NCBI RefSeq assembly: GCF_038024105.1
Contig: NZ_CP150661.1
Span: 992,001 to 1,056,000, forward strand
Source of the DNA: Polaribacter butkevichii
GTDB taxonomy: Bacteria > Bacteroidota > Bacteroidia > Flavobacteriales > Flavobacteriaceae
Direction: 5' to 3'
Length of the DNA stretch: 64,000 nucleotides
Below are positions 8,574-17,757 of the stretch, one piece after another; the stretch's first letter is position 1; every line of letters starts with the position of its first letter. A model generated the notes under the pieces. It was given only the letters and a program-made list of their open reading frames with translations. It searched no databases and was not told the DNA's origin. The position numbers and the translations under genes are program-made.

Positions 8574-11000
8574 TTATCTTAAAACAGCATCTAAATTCTT
8601 TTCGAAAGATTGCTGTAGTTTTTGCATTATTTTATCAATTTGTTTGTCTGCTAACGTTTTTGTTTCATCTTGTAGTAAGAAACTCACTGCATACGATTTT
8701 TTGCCTTCAGGTAATTTATCACCTTCATAAACATCAAATAAATCTACCTCTTTTAATAGCTTTCTTTCAGATTGAAAAGCCAAATTATAAACCTCATTAA
8801 ACGCTACTTTAGTGTCTAATAATAAAGCTAAATCACGTTTTACAGCAGGAAACTTAGGGTTTTCAATTACTTTAATTTTCTTATTTCCTACTAAAGTTAA
8901 AATAGCATCCCAATTAAAATCAGCAAATAAAACCTCTTGTTTAATTCCAAATTCTTTTAAAACAGCGCCTTTAACCACTCCAAATTCTACTAATTTTATT
9001 TTTCCTAATCCTAAAGAAATTCCTTCAGAAAAAATATCTTGTTTGGTTGGTGAAGACTTTAATTTATCAATACCTAATCTACTTAATACAGATGTTATAA
9101 TTCCTTTTACATAAAAGAAATCAGAAGTTTTGTTAGCAACACTCCAACTTTCTTTTGTTCTGTTTCCGGTAACAAAAAGCGTTAAGTGCTTGTTCTCTTC
9201 ATATTTTTCTCCGTATTTATGATATGTTTTACCAAATTCATAAAACTGTAAAGAATTATTTTTTCTATTGATATTATAAGCTACCGATTCTAAACCACTA
9301 AATAATAAAGACTGACGTAATACTTTTAAATCGTTACTTAACGGATTTAACATCGCTACATTAGCTTCTTCATTAATATTCTCTGACAACTCCACATATT
9401 CTGGTTTTGTTAAAGAATTGGCCATGGTTTCATTAAAACCTAATGCACTCAATTGATTTGCAATAACATTTTCTATCTTCGTTTCTTTATTAGAATCAAA
9501 AGAAATTGATGTATTTAATTTGTGAGAAAACTCAATATTATTGTATCCATAAACTCTTAAGATCTCTTCAATAATATCTGCTTCACGTTGCACGTCTGTT
9601 CTATACGAAGGAATTGTTAATCCTAAACCTCCATTAGTTTCACTGTTTATTTTAATTTCTAAAGAAGCTAAAATATTTTTTATGGTTTCTTTAGGAATCT
9701 CCTGCCCTATTAATCTATATACATGTTCATAAGACAAAAACACCTGAAAATCTTGAATTTTTAAAGGATAAAAATCAGAAATATCCGACGCTAATTTACC
9801 ACCTGCATATTCTTCGATTAACAAAGCGGCTCTTTTTAAAGCATACTCTGTAGTATTAATATCGATACCACGTTCAAAACGGAAAGATGCATCTGTATTT
9901 AAACCATGTCTTTTAGCCGTTTTACGAACGCTGACAGGATTAAAGTAAGCACTTTCTAAAAATATTGAGGTAGTATTATTTGTAACACCAGATTTTAAAC
10001 CACCAAAAACACCTGCTATACAAAGTGGGTTAGAGTCTGCATCACAAATCATAATATCTTCTGATGACAATTCTCTTTCTACCTCATCTAAAGTGGTAAA
10101 CTTTGTACCTTGCTCTAAGGTTTTTACCAAAATTTTATTTCCTTTTATTTTCTGAGCATCAAATGCATGTAAAGGTTGCCCAAGTTCGTGCAATACATAA
10201 TTTGTAATATCTACAATATTATTTTTAGGCGTAATACCAATAGCTTTTAATCTATTTTGTATCCATTCTGGCGAATCTTTAACCTCTACATCTGTAATGG
10301 TAATACCGCAATAGCGAGGAACTAATTCTTTATTTTCTACTTCTACATCTAAACGCAAAGTTCTTTCGTCTACATGAAAATTACTTACAGAAGGCGATAT
10401 CAATTCTAATTTAATATCTTTTTGAATTAATCCTGCACGTAAATCTCTTGCTACACCAAAATGGCTCATAGCATCAGATCTATTAGGTGTTAACCCAATT
10501 TCGAAAATATAATCTGTTTCTATTTTAAAAACTTCTGCAGCCGGAGTTCCAACTTTTAATTTTTTATCTAAAACTAAAATTCCATCATGGCCTTTACCTA
10601 AACCTAATTCGTCTTCGGCACAAATCATTCCATGACTTTCTTCTCCTCTAATTTTACCTTTTTTAATTTTAAAACCATCACCTTTATCGTCATATAAAGT
10701 AGTTCCAATTGTGGCTACAGGTACTTTTTGTCCTGCTGCTACATTTGGGGCACCACAAACAATTTGTACTGGCCCTCCAGATCCTAAATCTACTGTAGTT
10801 ACTTTTAGTCTATCTGCATTGGGGTGTTGTATACAAGTTAATACTTTACCTACAACAATTCCTTTTAAACTTCCTTTAATCGATTCTTTGGTTTCAATTC
10901 CTTCCACCTCTAATCCTAAATCGGTTAACAATTCTCCTGTTTTAATAGGTTCCCAATCTACCTGTAAAAATTGTTGCAACCAATTGTATGATATTTTCAT
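8574..11000 (-). CDS. pheT: Phenylalanine-tRNA ligase beta subunit
   Basis: An 808-residue protein and the large subunit of the alpha2beta2 enzyme charging tRNA-Phe. It starts MKISYNWLQQFL. A tRNA-binding domain follows at about 42-150 (GKVLTCIQHPNADRL, then VCGAPN). The B3/B4 editing domain has TDITNYV-like VDITNYVLHELGQPLHAFDA, B5 has RFERGIDI and IEEILRVYGYNNIE, and the C-terminus is the ferredoxin-fold anticodon-binding domain. The frame extends 9 codons upstream to 11027, but a -7 element at 11025-11032 would put transcription start inside that extension, so ATG 11000 is chosen. The alpha subunit gene is not in the window. Confidence 0.97.
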   Translation of the reverse strand: MKISYNWLQQFLQVDWEPIKTGELLTDLGLEVEGIETKESIKGSLKGIVVGKVLTCIQHPNADRLKVTTVDLGSGGPVQIVCGAPNVAAGQKVPVATIGTTLYDDKGDGFKIKKGKIRGEESHGMICAEDELGLGKGHDGILVLDKKLKVGTPAAEVFKIETDYIFEIGLTPNRSDAMSHFGVARDLRAGLIQKDIKLELISPSVSNFHVDERTLRLDVEVENKELVPRYCGITITDVEVKDSPEWIQNRLKAIGITPKNNIVDITNYVLHELGQPLHAFDAQKIKGNKILVKTLEQGTKFTTLDEVERELSSEDIMICDADSNPLCIAGVFGGLKSGVTNNTTSIFLESAYFNPVSVRKTAKRHGLNTDASFRFERGIDINTTEYALKRAALLIEEYAGGKLASDISDFYPLKIQDFQVFLSYEHVYRLIGQEIPKETIKNILASLEIKINSETNGGLGLTIPSYRTDVQREADIIEEILRVYGYNNIEFSHKLNTSISFDSNKETKIENVIANQLSALGFNETMANSLTKPEYVELSENINEEANVAMLNPLSNDLKVLRQSLLFSGLESVAYNINRKNNSLQFYEFGKTYHKYGEKYEENKHLTLFVTGNRTKESWSVANKTSDFFYVKGIITSVLSRLGIDKLKSSPTKQDIFSEGISLGLGKIKLVEFGVVKGAVLKEFGIKQEVLFADFNWDAILTLVGNKKIKVIENPKFPAVKRDLALLLDTKVAFNEVYNLAFQSERKLLKEVDLFDVYEGDKLPEGKKSYAVSFLLQDETKTLADKQIDKIMQKLQQSFEKNLDAVLR

Positions 11001-11024
11001 GTTCTTCTCTAGGTTTGTTAGCTG

Positions 11025-11032
11025 CAAATTTA
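11025..11032 (-). promoter_or_regulatory. Candidate pheT -7 element
   Basis: TAAATTTG on the minus strand, 24 bases before ATG 11000. It supports the shorter pheT start. Confidence 0.6.
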
Positions 11033-11104
11033 CTTAAAATCTAGTTTTTATTATCCTTTTTCATTTTAAAAACGAAAAAATATTTTTAACAATTTTAAAA
11101 TAAA

Positions 11105-11112
11105 TACCTTTG
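11105..11112 (+). promoter_or_regulatory. Candidate -7 element for the sulfatase-type gene
   Basis: TACCTTTG matches TAnnTTTG, 18 bases before the ATG at 11131. Confidence 0.6.
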
Positions 11113-11130
11113 TAGTCTTAATCATTAATA

Positions 11131-13131
11131 ATGCTACAGAAAATACCTAATTATATCAAATACATTTTTACAAATGTTTTATTTTTATTTCTATATATCC
11201 TTATTTTTAGAATCCTTTTTTATCAGTTTTTCGCTCAATTAGACGAAGTTTCTTCTTCTGAAATTCAAAAAGCTTTTTGGCTTGGTATTCGTTTCGATTT
11301 AAAGTTGGCTGTAATTACTTTTTTCCCTTTAGCTGCTTTAATATTGATTGTTAATTATCAATTTTTTAAAAAGAAAATTTATAAAAAAATTGCCAACCTA
11401 TATTTAATTTTATGTTATTTAATATTAACACTATTTTTCCTTTTTGATTTTGGCTATTATGATTATTTAAGCATCCGTTTAGATGCTTCTTCTTTACGTT
11501 TTCTTAGTAATTTAAAAATATCTAGCCAGGTTTTAGTTGAGAGTTACCCTATTTATAAAGGCCTTCTAGGATTGTTATTGCTTTGTTTTATTATTTATAA
11601 ATTATCTAAATTTATTTATAACGCTTATACAAATCAAACAAACACACTTTCTAAAAAAATTAAAACATTCTATTTTATTGGTACTGTTTTACTTTTATCT
11701 TACGGAATCTACAACAGCTTAACTCACTACCCTTTACGATGGAGTCAGGCTTTTTTTTCTAAAAAGAACGAGGTAAATCAATTTGCCCTAAATCCTGTTT
11801 TATACTTTTTTGATAGTTTTGCTTATCGTAATGAAGGAATAGATCTAAAAAGTTTTAAAAATTATTATCCTGTAATGGCTAATTATTTAAACCTACCTAA
11901 AGATAAAGTTTCTTTTGAAAGAAAGGTTGTTTTTGATTCTACTTATACTAAAAAACCAAATGTAGTTATTGTAATGATGGAATCTGTTGGCGTTAAACCA
12001 ATGAGTTATTTTGGAAATCCAATTCATAGTACTCCAAAAATGGATTCTATTATTAAAAAAAGTTTGGTTTTTTCTAACTTCTATGTTCATAAATCAGGAA
12101 CAGCACCTAGTGTTTTTGCAAGTGTTACTGGCTTACCAGATATAGATGGTGTTAGAACCGCTTCTAGAAACCCATTAATTCAGGATCAGCGTATAATTTT
12201 TGATCAATTTAAAGGTTATGAAAAATTATATTTTTTAGGCGGAAGTGCCAATTGGGCAAATATTAGAAGTGTTTTTCAATCGAATATAAAAGGCTTAAAA
12301 ATATTTGAAGAAGGCAGCTACAAAACAGAAAAAAGAGCTGATGTTTGGGGAATAGATGATTATGAATTATTTAAAGAATCTAATAAAGAATTAGAAAAAT
12401 TATCTAAAGAAAACAAACCTTTTATAGCATATATACAAACGGCCTCTAACCACATGCCTTTTACGGTACCAGATGAACAAGAAAGCTATAAGCCTTTAAA
12501 TGAAAATGAGGTTAGCGATGCTTTGTTAGAAAAGTCTGGTTTTAAATCTGTAGCACAGTTAAATGCATTAAGATATTTAGATTTTAATATTGGTAAATTT
12601 TTAGAAAGAGCTAAAAATTCTGGCTATTATGATAATACTATTTTCGCTTTTTTTGGCGATCATAACACGGCTATGAAACGAACCGAAAATTTTACCAAAG
12701 AATATGATTTAAATATTCAATTACAACATGTACCTTTCTTTATAAATGCACCTAACTTTGTTAAAACAGGTACAATGACTAAGAATGGAAAATTAATAGA
12801 TTTGTTTCCAACCATTGCTAGTTTGGCTAAAGTAAATCATACAAATTATACACTTGGTAATAATTTACTAGATTCTCTTCCTAAAAATACGGCTTCTTTT
12901 GTTTATCTTAAAAGTAAAGGAGAACCTACTGTTGGTTTAATTCAAGATAGCTTATATTACTCTAAAACCAATATTAGTAAAACAACTGGTTTGTATAATT
13001 TAAATACTAAAGAGGTAAAAGATATTCAGAATGAACATCCATTAATTTCAAAGAAGATGGATAGTTTATTATCTGCCTATTATCACTCTACAAAATATTT
13101 ATACTTAAATAATAAAAAGAAGAAACAATAA
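11131..13131 (+). CDS. LTA synthase-type membrane sulfatase
   Basis: A 666-residue protein with five membrane segments in the first 190 residues and an extracytoplasmic alkaline-phosphatase-fold domain from about 265. The metal site is seen in VVIVMMESVG (Glu), the nucleophile in SGTAPSVFASVTG (Thr) and a further metal pair in FFGDHN. In Gram-positives this family polymerises glycerol phosphate from phosphatidylglycerol. In Gram-negatives, relatives transfer phosphoethanolamine or phosphoglycerol to envelope glycans. The substrate here is unknown; lipid A or periplasmic glycan modification is likely. It is transcribed alone from its own promoter. Confidence 0.9.
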   Translation: MLQKIPNYIKYIFTNVLFLFLYILIFRILFYQFFAQLDEVSSSEIQKAFWLGIRFDLKLAVITFFPLAALILIVNYQFFKKKIYKKIANLYLILCYLILTLFFLFDFGYYDYLSIRLDASSLRFLSNLKISSQVLVESYPIYKGLLGLLLLCFIIYKLSKFIYNAYTNQTNTLSKKIKTFYFIGTVLLLSYGIYNSLTHYPLRWSQAFFSKKNEVNQFALNPVLYFFDSFAYRNEGIDLKSFKNYYPVMANYLNLPKDKVSFERKVVFDSTYTKKPNVVIVMMESVGVKPMSYFGNPIHSTPKMDSIIKKSLVFSNFYVHKSGTAPSVFASVTGLPDIDGVRTASRNPLIQDQRIIFDQFKGYEKLYFLGGSANWANIRSVFQSNIKGLKIFEEGSYKTEKRADVWGIDDYELFKESNKELEKLSKENKPFIAYIQTASNHMPFTVPDEQESYKPLNENEVSDALLEKSGFKSVAQLNALRYLDFNIGKFLERAKNSGYYDNTIFAFFGDHNTAMKRTENFTKEYDLNIQLQHVPFFINAPNFVKTGTMTKNGKLIDLFPTIASLAKVNHTNYTLGNNLLDSLPKNTASFVYLKSKGEPTVGLIQDSLYYSKTNISKTTGLYNLNTKEVKDIQNEHPLISKKMDSLLSAYYHSTKYLYLNNKKKKQ

Positions 13132-13161
13132 TATTGTTTTCTGTTGATTAAAAAACCAACT

Positions 13162-13210
13162 TTAAATAAAGCTGAATTATTAATACTAAAGGTAATTTGG
13201 CTTTATTTAA
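13162..13210. repeat. Inverted repeat between convergent genes
   Basis: TTAAATAAAGC (13162-13172) is repeated inverted as GCTTTATTTAA (13200-13210) with a 27-base loop. It lies between the ends of the sulfatase and PAP2 genes and may stabilise 3' ends; there is no T tract, so it is not called a terminator. Confidence 0.4.
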
Positions 13211-13268
13211 TTAGTTTGAGAATTAAGAACAAACCTTAATTTTAATTTAAGAAAGTTAACTTTTTAAT

Positions 13269-13844
13269 CTACTGGATAAATAGTTTCTTGTCTACCTTCT
13301 TAAAAAAGAAGTAATAGATATTTGCAAAAGTAACTCCTACAATAATTCCTACAGAAATATCAATAGGAAAATGTACGCCTAAATACAATCTACTATAAGC
13401 AAAAATTAAGGGCCAAAATAAAACAAAATAAATGTATTTGTATTTATCTCTTAAAAGCAATACTACAAATACAGAAAAGAATGTAGATGTTGTTGCGTGA
13501 CCAGACATAAAACTATAACTCTGAGGGTTAATGAGCGTTCTTAATAAGTGTTTTATTTCTGGATCGTTATTAGGACGTAAACGTTGTACCGAATTTTTTA
13601 TAAGGTTTGTAAATTGATCTGAAAATGCCACCAATAAAATCATGGAAAGTATCATAACACCACCACGTTTCCAACCAAAAGCTTTAATTGTTAAATAAAA
13701 AATAAAAAGGAACAATGGGCTCCAATAAAGTTGATTGGTAATTACCAACCAAAATGGGTCCCATTGTTCACTTCCTAAATTGTTTAGAAAAACTAATAAA
13801 TTCTTATCAAAATGTATAATGCTTTCTAACAAATTATTTTCCAA
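13269..13844 (-). CDS. PAP2-family phosphatase
   Basis: A 191-residue membrane protein with about five to six helices and the three acid-phosphatase motifs: KNSVQRLRP (near 78), MSGHATT (near 113) and SRLYLGVHFPID (near 150). The two His and the Arg/Lys set are all present, so it should be active. Such enzymes dephosphorylate lipid pyrophosphates (undecaprenyl pyrophosphate, phosphatidic acid or phosphatidylglycerol phosphate) at the inner membrane. Its start overlaps the end of the upstream isomerase gene by 11 bases, placing it last in the nrnA-gldI operon. Confidence 0.92.
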   Translation of the reverse strand: MENNLLESIIHFDKNLLVFLNNLGSEQWDPFWLVITNQLYWSPLFLFIFYLTIKAFGWKRGGVMILSMILLVAFSDQFTNLIKNSVQRLRPNNDPEIKHLLRTLINPQSYSFMSGHATTSTFFSVFVVLLLRDKYKYIYFVLFWPLIFAYSRLYLGVHFPIDISVGIIVGVTFANIYYFFFKKVDKKLFIQ

Positions 13845-15000
13845 TTTTTAATACTTCAATTTCAAAAACTAAATCTGATTTTGCAGGAAAAGGACCGTAT
13901 TTTTCTTCTCCATACCCTAAATAGTATGGAATAAATAAACGTACCTTTTCTCCTTCATTCATGGTTAAAACACCTTCTTTAAAACCAGCAATCATAGGTC
14001 TTTGAGCATCATCTAACTGACACACAAAAGGAGCTGCATTAGTATCTGAAGTAGATTGAATTTTTTTACCGTCTGCCGTATACAACGTGTAATGAATAGA
14101 CAATGGTTTATTATCAACTATTTTTTTACCTGAAGTTTTCTTTAACTTTAATATTCGAAGTCCAGAAGATGTTTTTACAGCTTTGGCCTCATCCATTTTA
14201 GCTAAAAAGGCAGCTTTTTCAACCAAATAATTCGCATATCTAGCTTTTTCAACTTCCTCTTCTGCTTTTTTATGATCTTTTTCTGAATTTTCAAATTTTA
14301 CCAATTCAGCGTCAAAAACATTTGCAGCGTTAAAGTTATTGGCTTTAGCTCCTAGTTTAATAATCTTTACAGTTAAAATAGTATCTTTTTGTACAATACT
14401 ATTTACAACAGCCATTCTTGTAGAGTCTATTGCTTTTTTTAACTGTAAAGAATCTTTAATTTTACTTTTTAATTCTTTTAACTGAACAGAATTTATAACA
14501 GTTTTACCAAATACGGTATGTTTACCATCTAAATGAGGTATTGCTTTGTGTGTTATAAAAAACTGAGTGTTATTAGTAGTTGGTCCTGCATTTGCCATAG
14601 AAAGAATACCTTTATCATTATGTCTATACATTAAATTTCCATCTTCACTCTTTGGAAATTCATCACCAAAAACATAACCTGCATCTTTTCTACCATTTGC
14701 TGTAAAGCCACCACCTTGAATTACAAAATTATCTACAACTCTATGAAAAATAACACCTTCATAAAAGTCTTTCCCTTTTAAAGAATCTACCAACTTACTA
14801 TTTGTTCCTTCTACAAGAGAAACAAAATTTGCAACTGTCATTGGTACGTTTTCTGCATATAATTCTACTAAAACTTCTCCTTTATTGGTTAAAATTTCAG
14901 CATAAACACCATCTTTAAGTTCTTTGTACTTTTCTGGTGTAGTTTTACATGCTGTTAATAAAACAACAAATGCAATTAAGTATTTTAAATTCTTCATCAA
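13834..15000 (-). CDS. Dual-domain lipoprotein: cyclophilin plus FKBP prolyl isomerase
   Basis: A 388-residue lipoprotein (signal ending V-V-L-L-T-A-C, Cys18). A cyclophilin domain spans about residues 30-215 with GVIFHRVVDNFVIQGG, NNTQFFITHK and HLDGKHTVFGK. After a charged linker rich in Glu and Ala, an FKBP domain spans about 275-388 (IHYTLYTADGKKI, FKEGVLTMNEGEKV, IPYYLGYG). Fusion of the two unrelated isomerase folds in one chain is rare outside a few groups; dual-family immunophilins have been described, including in Bacteroidetes. It probably assists folding of exported proteins in the periplasm. It lies 8 bases after another FKBP gene. Confidence 0.93.
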   Translation of the reverse strand: MMKNLKYLIAFVVLLTACKTTPEKYKELKDGVYAEILTNKGEVLVELYAENVPMTVANFVSLVEGTNSKLVDSLKGKDFYEGVIFHRVVDNFVIQGGGFTANGRKDAGYVFGDEFPKSEDGNLMYRHNDKGILSMANAGPTTNNTQFFITHKAIPHLDGKHTVFGKTVINSVQLKELKSKIKDSLQLKKAIDSTRMAVVNSIVQKDTILTVKIIKLGAKANNFNAANVFDAELVKFENSEKDHKKAEEEVEKARYANYLVEKAAFLAKMDEAKAVKTSSGLRILKLKKTSGKKIVDNKPLSIHYTLYTADGKKIQSTSDTNAAPFVCQLDDAQRPMIAGFKEGVLTMNEGEKVRLFIPYYLGYGEEKYGPFPAKSDLVFEIEVLKIGK

Positions 15001-15008
15001 TGGTATTC

Positions 15009-15734
15009 TTATTTAATTTCTAATAATTCTACTTCAAAAATTAATGTAGAAAATGGCTTAATATCAGCTCCTTTTTCTTGTGCTCCATAAGCTAATTCTT
15101 GAGGAATAAAGAATTTGTATTTAGAACCTACCTTCATTAATTGTACACCTTCTGTCCAACCTTTAATTACTTGATTTAAACCAAATTCAGCTGGAGTTCC
15201 TCTATCAACAGAGCTATCAAAAACTTTACCATCTATAGTAGTACCATGGTAATGAACTTTAACTTTAGCAGTTGGTCCTGCTGGTTTATCTCCTTTACCT
15301 TCTTTTAAGATAATATATTGTAAACCACTATCTGTAGTAACAACACCTTCTTTAGTTTTGTTTTCTTCTAAAAAAGCTATTCCTGCTTTTTTGTTTTCTC
15401 CAAACTTAGCCTCTGCTTCTTTAGCCATTTTTTCTTGCTGCTCTTTCATTTGTTCAGCTTGTTTCTTTTGAAAATATGGGCTTATTACTTTCTGAATATC
15501 TTTAATATCAATTAATAAGTTAGTTGAATCTAATCCGTTTCTAATAGCTTGTGTTAAAACATCTTCATTAACTTCTTTAAAACCTTGTTTTAATTGACTA
15601 GACATTGTTAAACCAATAGCATAACTAACAGAATCTATTTCTGTTTCTAACGATTTTACTTCTTTTACTTGGTTACCACAAGAAACCATAGATGCTACAA
15701 CTGCAATTGCTAAAACACTTTTTATTACTTTCAT
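15009..15734 (-). CDS. FKBP-type prolyl isomerase lipoprotein (Mip/FkpA-like)
   Basis: A 241-residue lipoprotein (Cys19 after V-V-A-S-M-V-S). An FkpA/Mip-type N-terminal helical dimerisation region (about 30-125, with SYAIGLTMSSQLKQGF) precedes the FKBP domain at about 135-240, which has VKVHYHGTTIDGKVFDSS, VIKGWTEGVQLM and FFIPQELAYG. This layout is that of periplasmic folding helpers. It is the third gene of the nrnA-gldI operon, 2 bases after gldI. Confidence 0.95.
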   Translation of the reverse strand: MKVIKSVLAIAVVASMVSCGNQVKEVKSLETEIDSVSYAIGLTMSSQLKQGFKEVNEDVLTQAIRNGLDSTNLLIDIKDIQKVISPYFQKKQAEQMKEQQEKMAKEAEAKFGENKKAGIAFLEENKTKEGVVTTDSGLQYIILKEGKGDKPAGPTAKVKVHYHGTTIDGKVFDSSVDRGTPAEFGLNQVIKGWTEGVQLMKVGSKYKFFIPQELAYGAQEKGADIKPFSTLIFEVELLEIK

Positions 15735-15736
15735 TT

Positions 15737-16273
15737 TTAATTATTTATATTGATTAATGTTACTGTACTTTTTATTGATTGATTAATTCCTATTTTATTA
15801 CCATCGCCAGAAAGCCCAAAAGCATTGTATGACGGAATGACAAATGTAATGGTTTCTCCTATTTTCATCAACTTTATTCCTGTTTGAAGTGCAGAAATAA
15901 AATCTTCTTTATCTACTTTGTACTGTTTTAAACCCAATTCTTTTTTACTGTAAATTACAGTATCCTGTAAGTCTGTTATATTATATGATAAAGTTACAGT
16001 GTTTCCTGCTTTAGGAGTTGGAAGATTTTCTTCTATTTTATTGATATAGGTATACCAAAAACCATTGGGAGAAACTTTATACGTGTTTGTAGAATCTTTT
16101 CTAATTACCGATAAAATTTTTTCTTCCTCAATTTTATTTAACCTAATAGACTGATTAATGGTTTCCTTTAAAACAGTGGTAGAAGGTTTTACCATAATAG
16201 GTCTTCTTGGTTCTGCTTTTTTAGAACAAGCTAAACACAAAAGACTGGTAAAAATTAAAATTTTAATTTTCAT
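15737..16273 (-). CDS. gldI: Gliding motility lipoprotein GldI, FKBP-type
   Basis: A 178-residue lipoprotein (Cys16 in L-L-C-L-A-C-S) with an FKBP-like domain in its C-terminal half (GNTVTLSYNITDLQDTVI, LQTGIKLMKIGETITFVIPS, AFGLSG). GldI is needed for gliding and T9SS function in Flavobacterium, probably by folding exported parts. The match is supported by the fold, the length and the position after a DHH phosphoesterase gene, with which it overlaps by 11 bases. Some isomerase active-site aromatic positions look altered, as is usual in GldI. Other gld or spr genes are not in the window. Confidence 0.88.
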   Translation of the reverse strand: MKIKILIFTSLLCLACSKKAEPRRPIMVKPSTTVLKETINQSIRLNKIEEEKILSVIRKDSTNTYKVSPNGFWYTYINKIEENLPTPKAGNTVTLSYNITDLQDTVIYSKKELGLKQYKVDKEDFISALQTGIKLMKIGETITFVIPSYNAFGLSGDGNKIGINQSIKSTVTLININN

Positions 16274-17291
16274 ATGAAACTTCTAATTCTTTTTGATATT
16301 GTGGTAATAAAGTAACAAATTTTGTTACTGTTTCTTCTAATGAAACGTCAGACCTTCCTCCGGCAGCATTATCATGTCCTCCTCCAGAAAAATGATTTCT
16401 AGAAAATTGATTTACAGAAAAGTTACCTTTAGATCTAAAAGAAATTTTTATAATTCCTTGTTCTGTATCTTCAATAAAAATTGCGGCAAAAATAATTCCT
16501 TTTAAAGAAAGTGCATAGTTTACAACACCTTCGGTATCTCCTTTTTGAAAATCGAAACGCTTTTTTTCTTCGGACGTTAATGTAATATAAGCTGTTTTGT
16601 AAGTTGGTAGAATTTGTAAATTACTTAACGCTTGTCCTAATAGCAATAATCTATTATAAGAATTCGCATCATACACATTATTGTGTATTTTATCATTTTG
16701 GGCACCTTTATCAATTAAAGAAGCTATAATTCTATGGGTTGTGCTTGTGGTAGATCTAAAACGAAAAGAGCCTGTATCTGTCATTATACCTGTATACAAA
16801 CAAGTAGCAATATCTGCATCAATTAAATCTAAATCGTTATTTAATTCTATAAATTGATACACCATTTGGCATGTAGAACAAATAGTCACATCAGAATACA
16901 TGTATTTTACATCATCTGGTTGTTGATGATGGTCTATCATTGCAAAATCGTTTGGGTATTTTTCTAACGTTTTCTGCATGTCAGAACCTACTCTATGCAA
17001 AGCATTAAAGTCTAATAAAAAAATAATGTCTGAAGCATTTATTGCTTTTTGAGACTGACTATTTTGCCAATCGAAACGATATGTTGTTTCTGAACCTGGT
17101 AACCAATGTAAAAACTCTGGATACTCATTAGGTACCACAACCGTTGCTTGATGTCCTTTTTTATCTAAATAATGTTTTAATGCCAAGGTACTCCCCATAG
17201 CATCTCCATCTGGGTTTCTATGCCCAACAATTACAATATTTCTTGATTGATCAAGAAAACTTTTTAAGTCTTCAAATCCTTTTAAAATCAT
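16263..17291 (-). CDS. nrnA: DHH phosphoesterase, NrnA-type oligoribonuclease/pAp phosphatase
   Basis: A 342-residue protein. The catalytic motifs are all visible: GHRNPDGDAMGS (about 23-34), FLLDFNALHR near 90 and the DHH signature MIDHHQQPDD near 118. The DHHA1 domain carries HFSGGGHDNAAGG near 310. NrnA enzymes degrade 2-5-base RNA and 3'-phosphoadenosine 5'-phosphate in the cytoplasm. It is the first gene of the operon ending in PAP2. No -7 element was found just upstream, and the three-arm inverted repeat at 17424-17507 lies 133 bases before the start. Confidence 0.92.
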   Translation of the reverse strand: MILKGFEDLKSFLDQSRNIVIVGHRNPDGDAMGSTLALKHYLDKKGHQATVVVPNEYPEFLHWLPGSETTYRFDWQNSQSQKAINASDIIFLLDFNALHRVGSDMQKTLEKYPNDFAMIDHHQQPDDVKYMYSDVTICSTCQMVYQFIELNNDLDLIDADIATCLYTGIMTDTGSFRFRSTTSTTHRIIASLIDKGAQNDKIHNNVYDANSYNRLLLLGQALSNLQILPTYKTAYITLTSEEKKRFDFQKGDTEGVVNYALSLKGIIFAAIFIEDTEQGIIKISFRSKGNFSVNQFSRNHFSGGGHDNAAGGRSDVSLEETVTKFVTLLPQYQKELEVSYEN

Positions 17292-17423
17292 AAGTGGCGA
17301 ATATACAATTTAATAACATTGTTCAAAATAAATTTTGTCTTACATTTCTGTTAAACTTAAACATTTAAGCTTTAAATACGGCTATAAAATCAAGCTTTTT
17401 TACACCAATTATTAAGTACTTTT

Positions 17424-17507
17424 TTTTATCAGAAAACAAAAAACACAGAAAATAGTTTCTGATAAAATATTAAAAATAAAGTGTTCTTTTTAATATTTTT
17501 ATCAGAA
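17424..17507. repeat. Three-arm inverted repeat (TTATCAGAA/TTCTGATAA)
   Basis: Arm 1, TTTTATCAGAAA (17424-17435), is the exact complement of arm 2, TTTCTGATAAAA (17456-17467). Arm 2, extended to 17457-17476, also pairs over 20 bases with arm 3 (17487-17507) with one bulged T. The two hairpins exclude each other if transcribed; as DNA the motif gives three half-sites in alternating orientation. Function unknown. Confidence 0.7.
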
Positions 17508-17707
17508 TACATGTTTTAAGTTATTTAATTGTTCTCGATACAATTTTTAATACCTAAAAATCACTCGAACAGACATTTTAGAGTTTAAAAGGTCTAAATG
17601 CACAACAGGTATATTTATTTCTAAAATAATAAATAAATTAAAAAAGGGTTATGAAATCATAGAAGTACTAAATTAAGAACAAGAAATGTTACTAATTTAA
17701 GCATAAC

Positions 17708-17737
17708 TTGTAGTTTACATTAAAAAATGTACTTTTG
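17708..17737 (+). promoter_or_regulatory. ndk promoter with -33 and -7 elements
   Basis: TTG (17708-17710), a 19-base spacer, then TACTTTTG (17730-17737), a full match to the Bacteroidetes housekeeping consensus. Start of transcription is expected near 17744, leaving a leader of about 14 bases. Confidence 0.75.
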
Positions 17738-17757
17738 CCAAAATTTTAAAAAATAAA

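Larger units (their letters stand above)
17292..17757. other. Divergent intergenic region between nrnA and ndk
   Basis: A stretch of 466 bases with no plausible gene. It holds the three-arm inverted repeat (17424-17507) and, near the right end, the ndk promoter. The rest is very AT-rich with short unordered repeats. Confidence 0.7.

Noticed and set aside
8528..8800. A 90-residue plus-strand frame over the end of pheT
   Set aside because: It is antisense to pheT and starts inside the terminator; no signal, domain or start site supports it.
11001..11027. Nine-codon N-terminal extension of PheT
   Set aside because: It overlaps the candidate pheT -7 element, and MKISYNWL is the usual PheT start.
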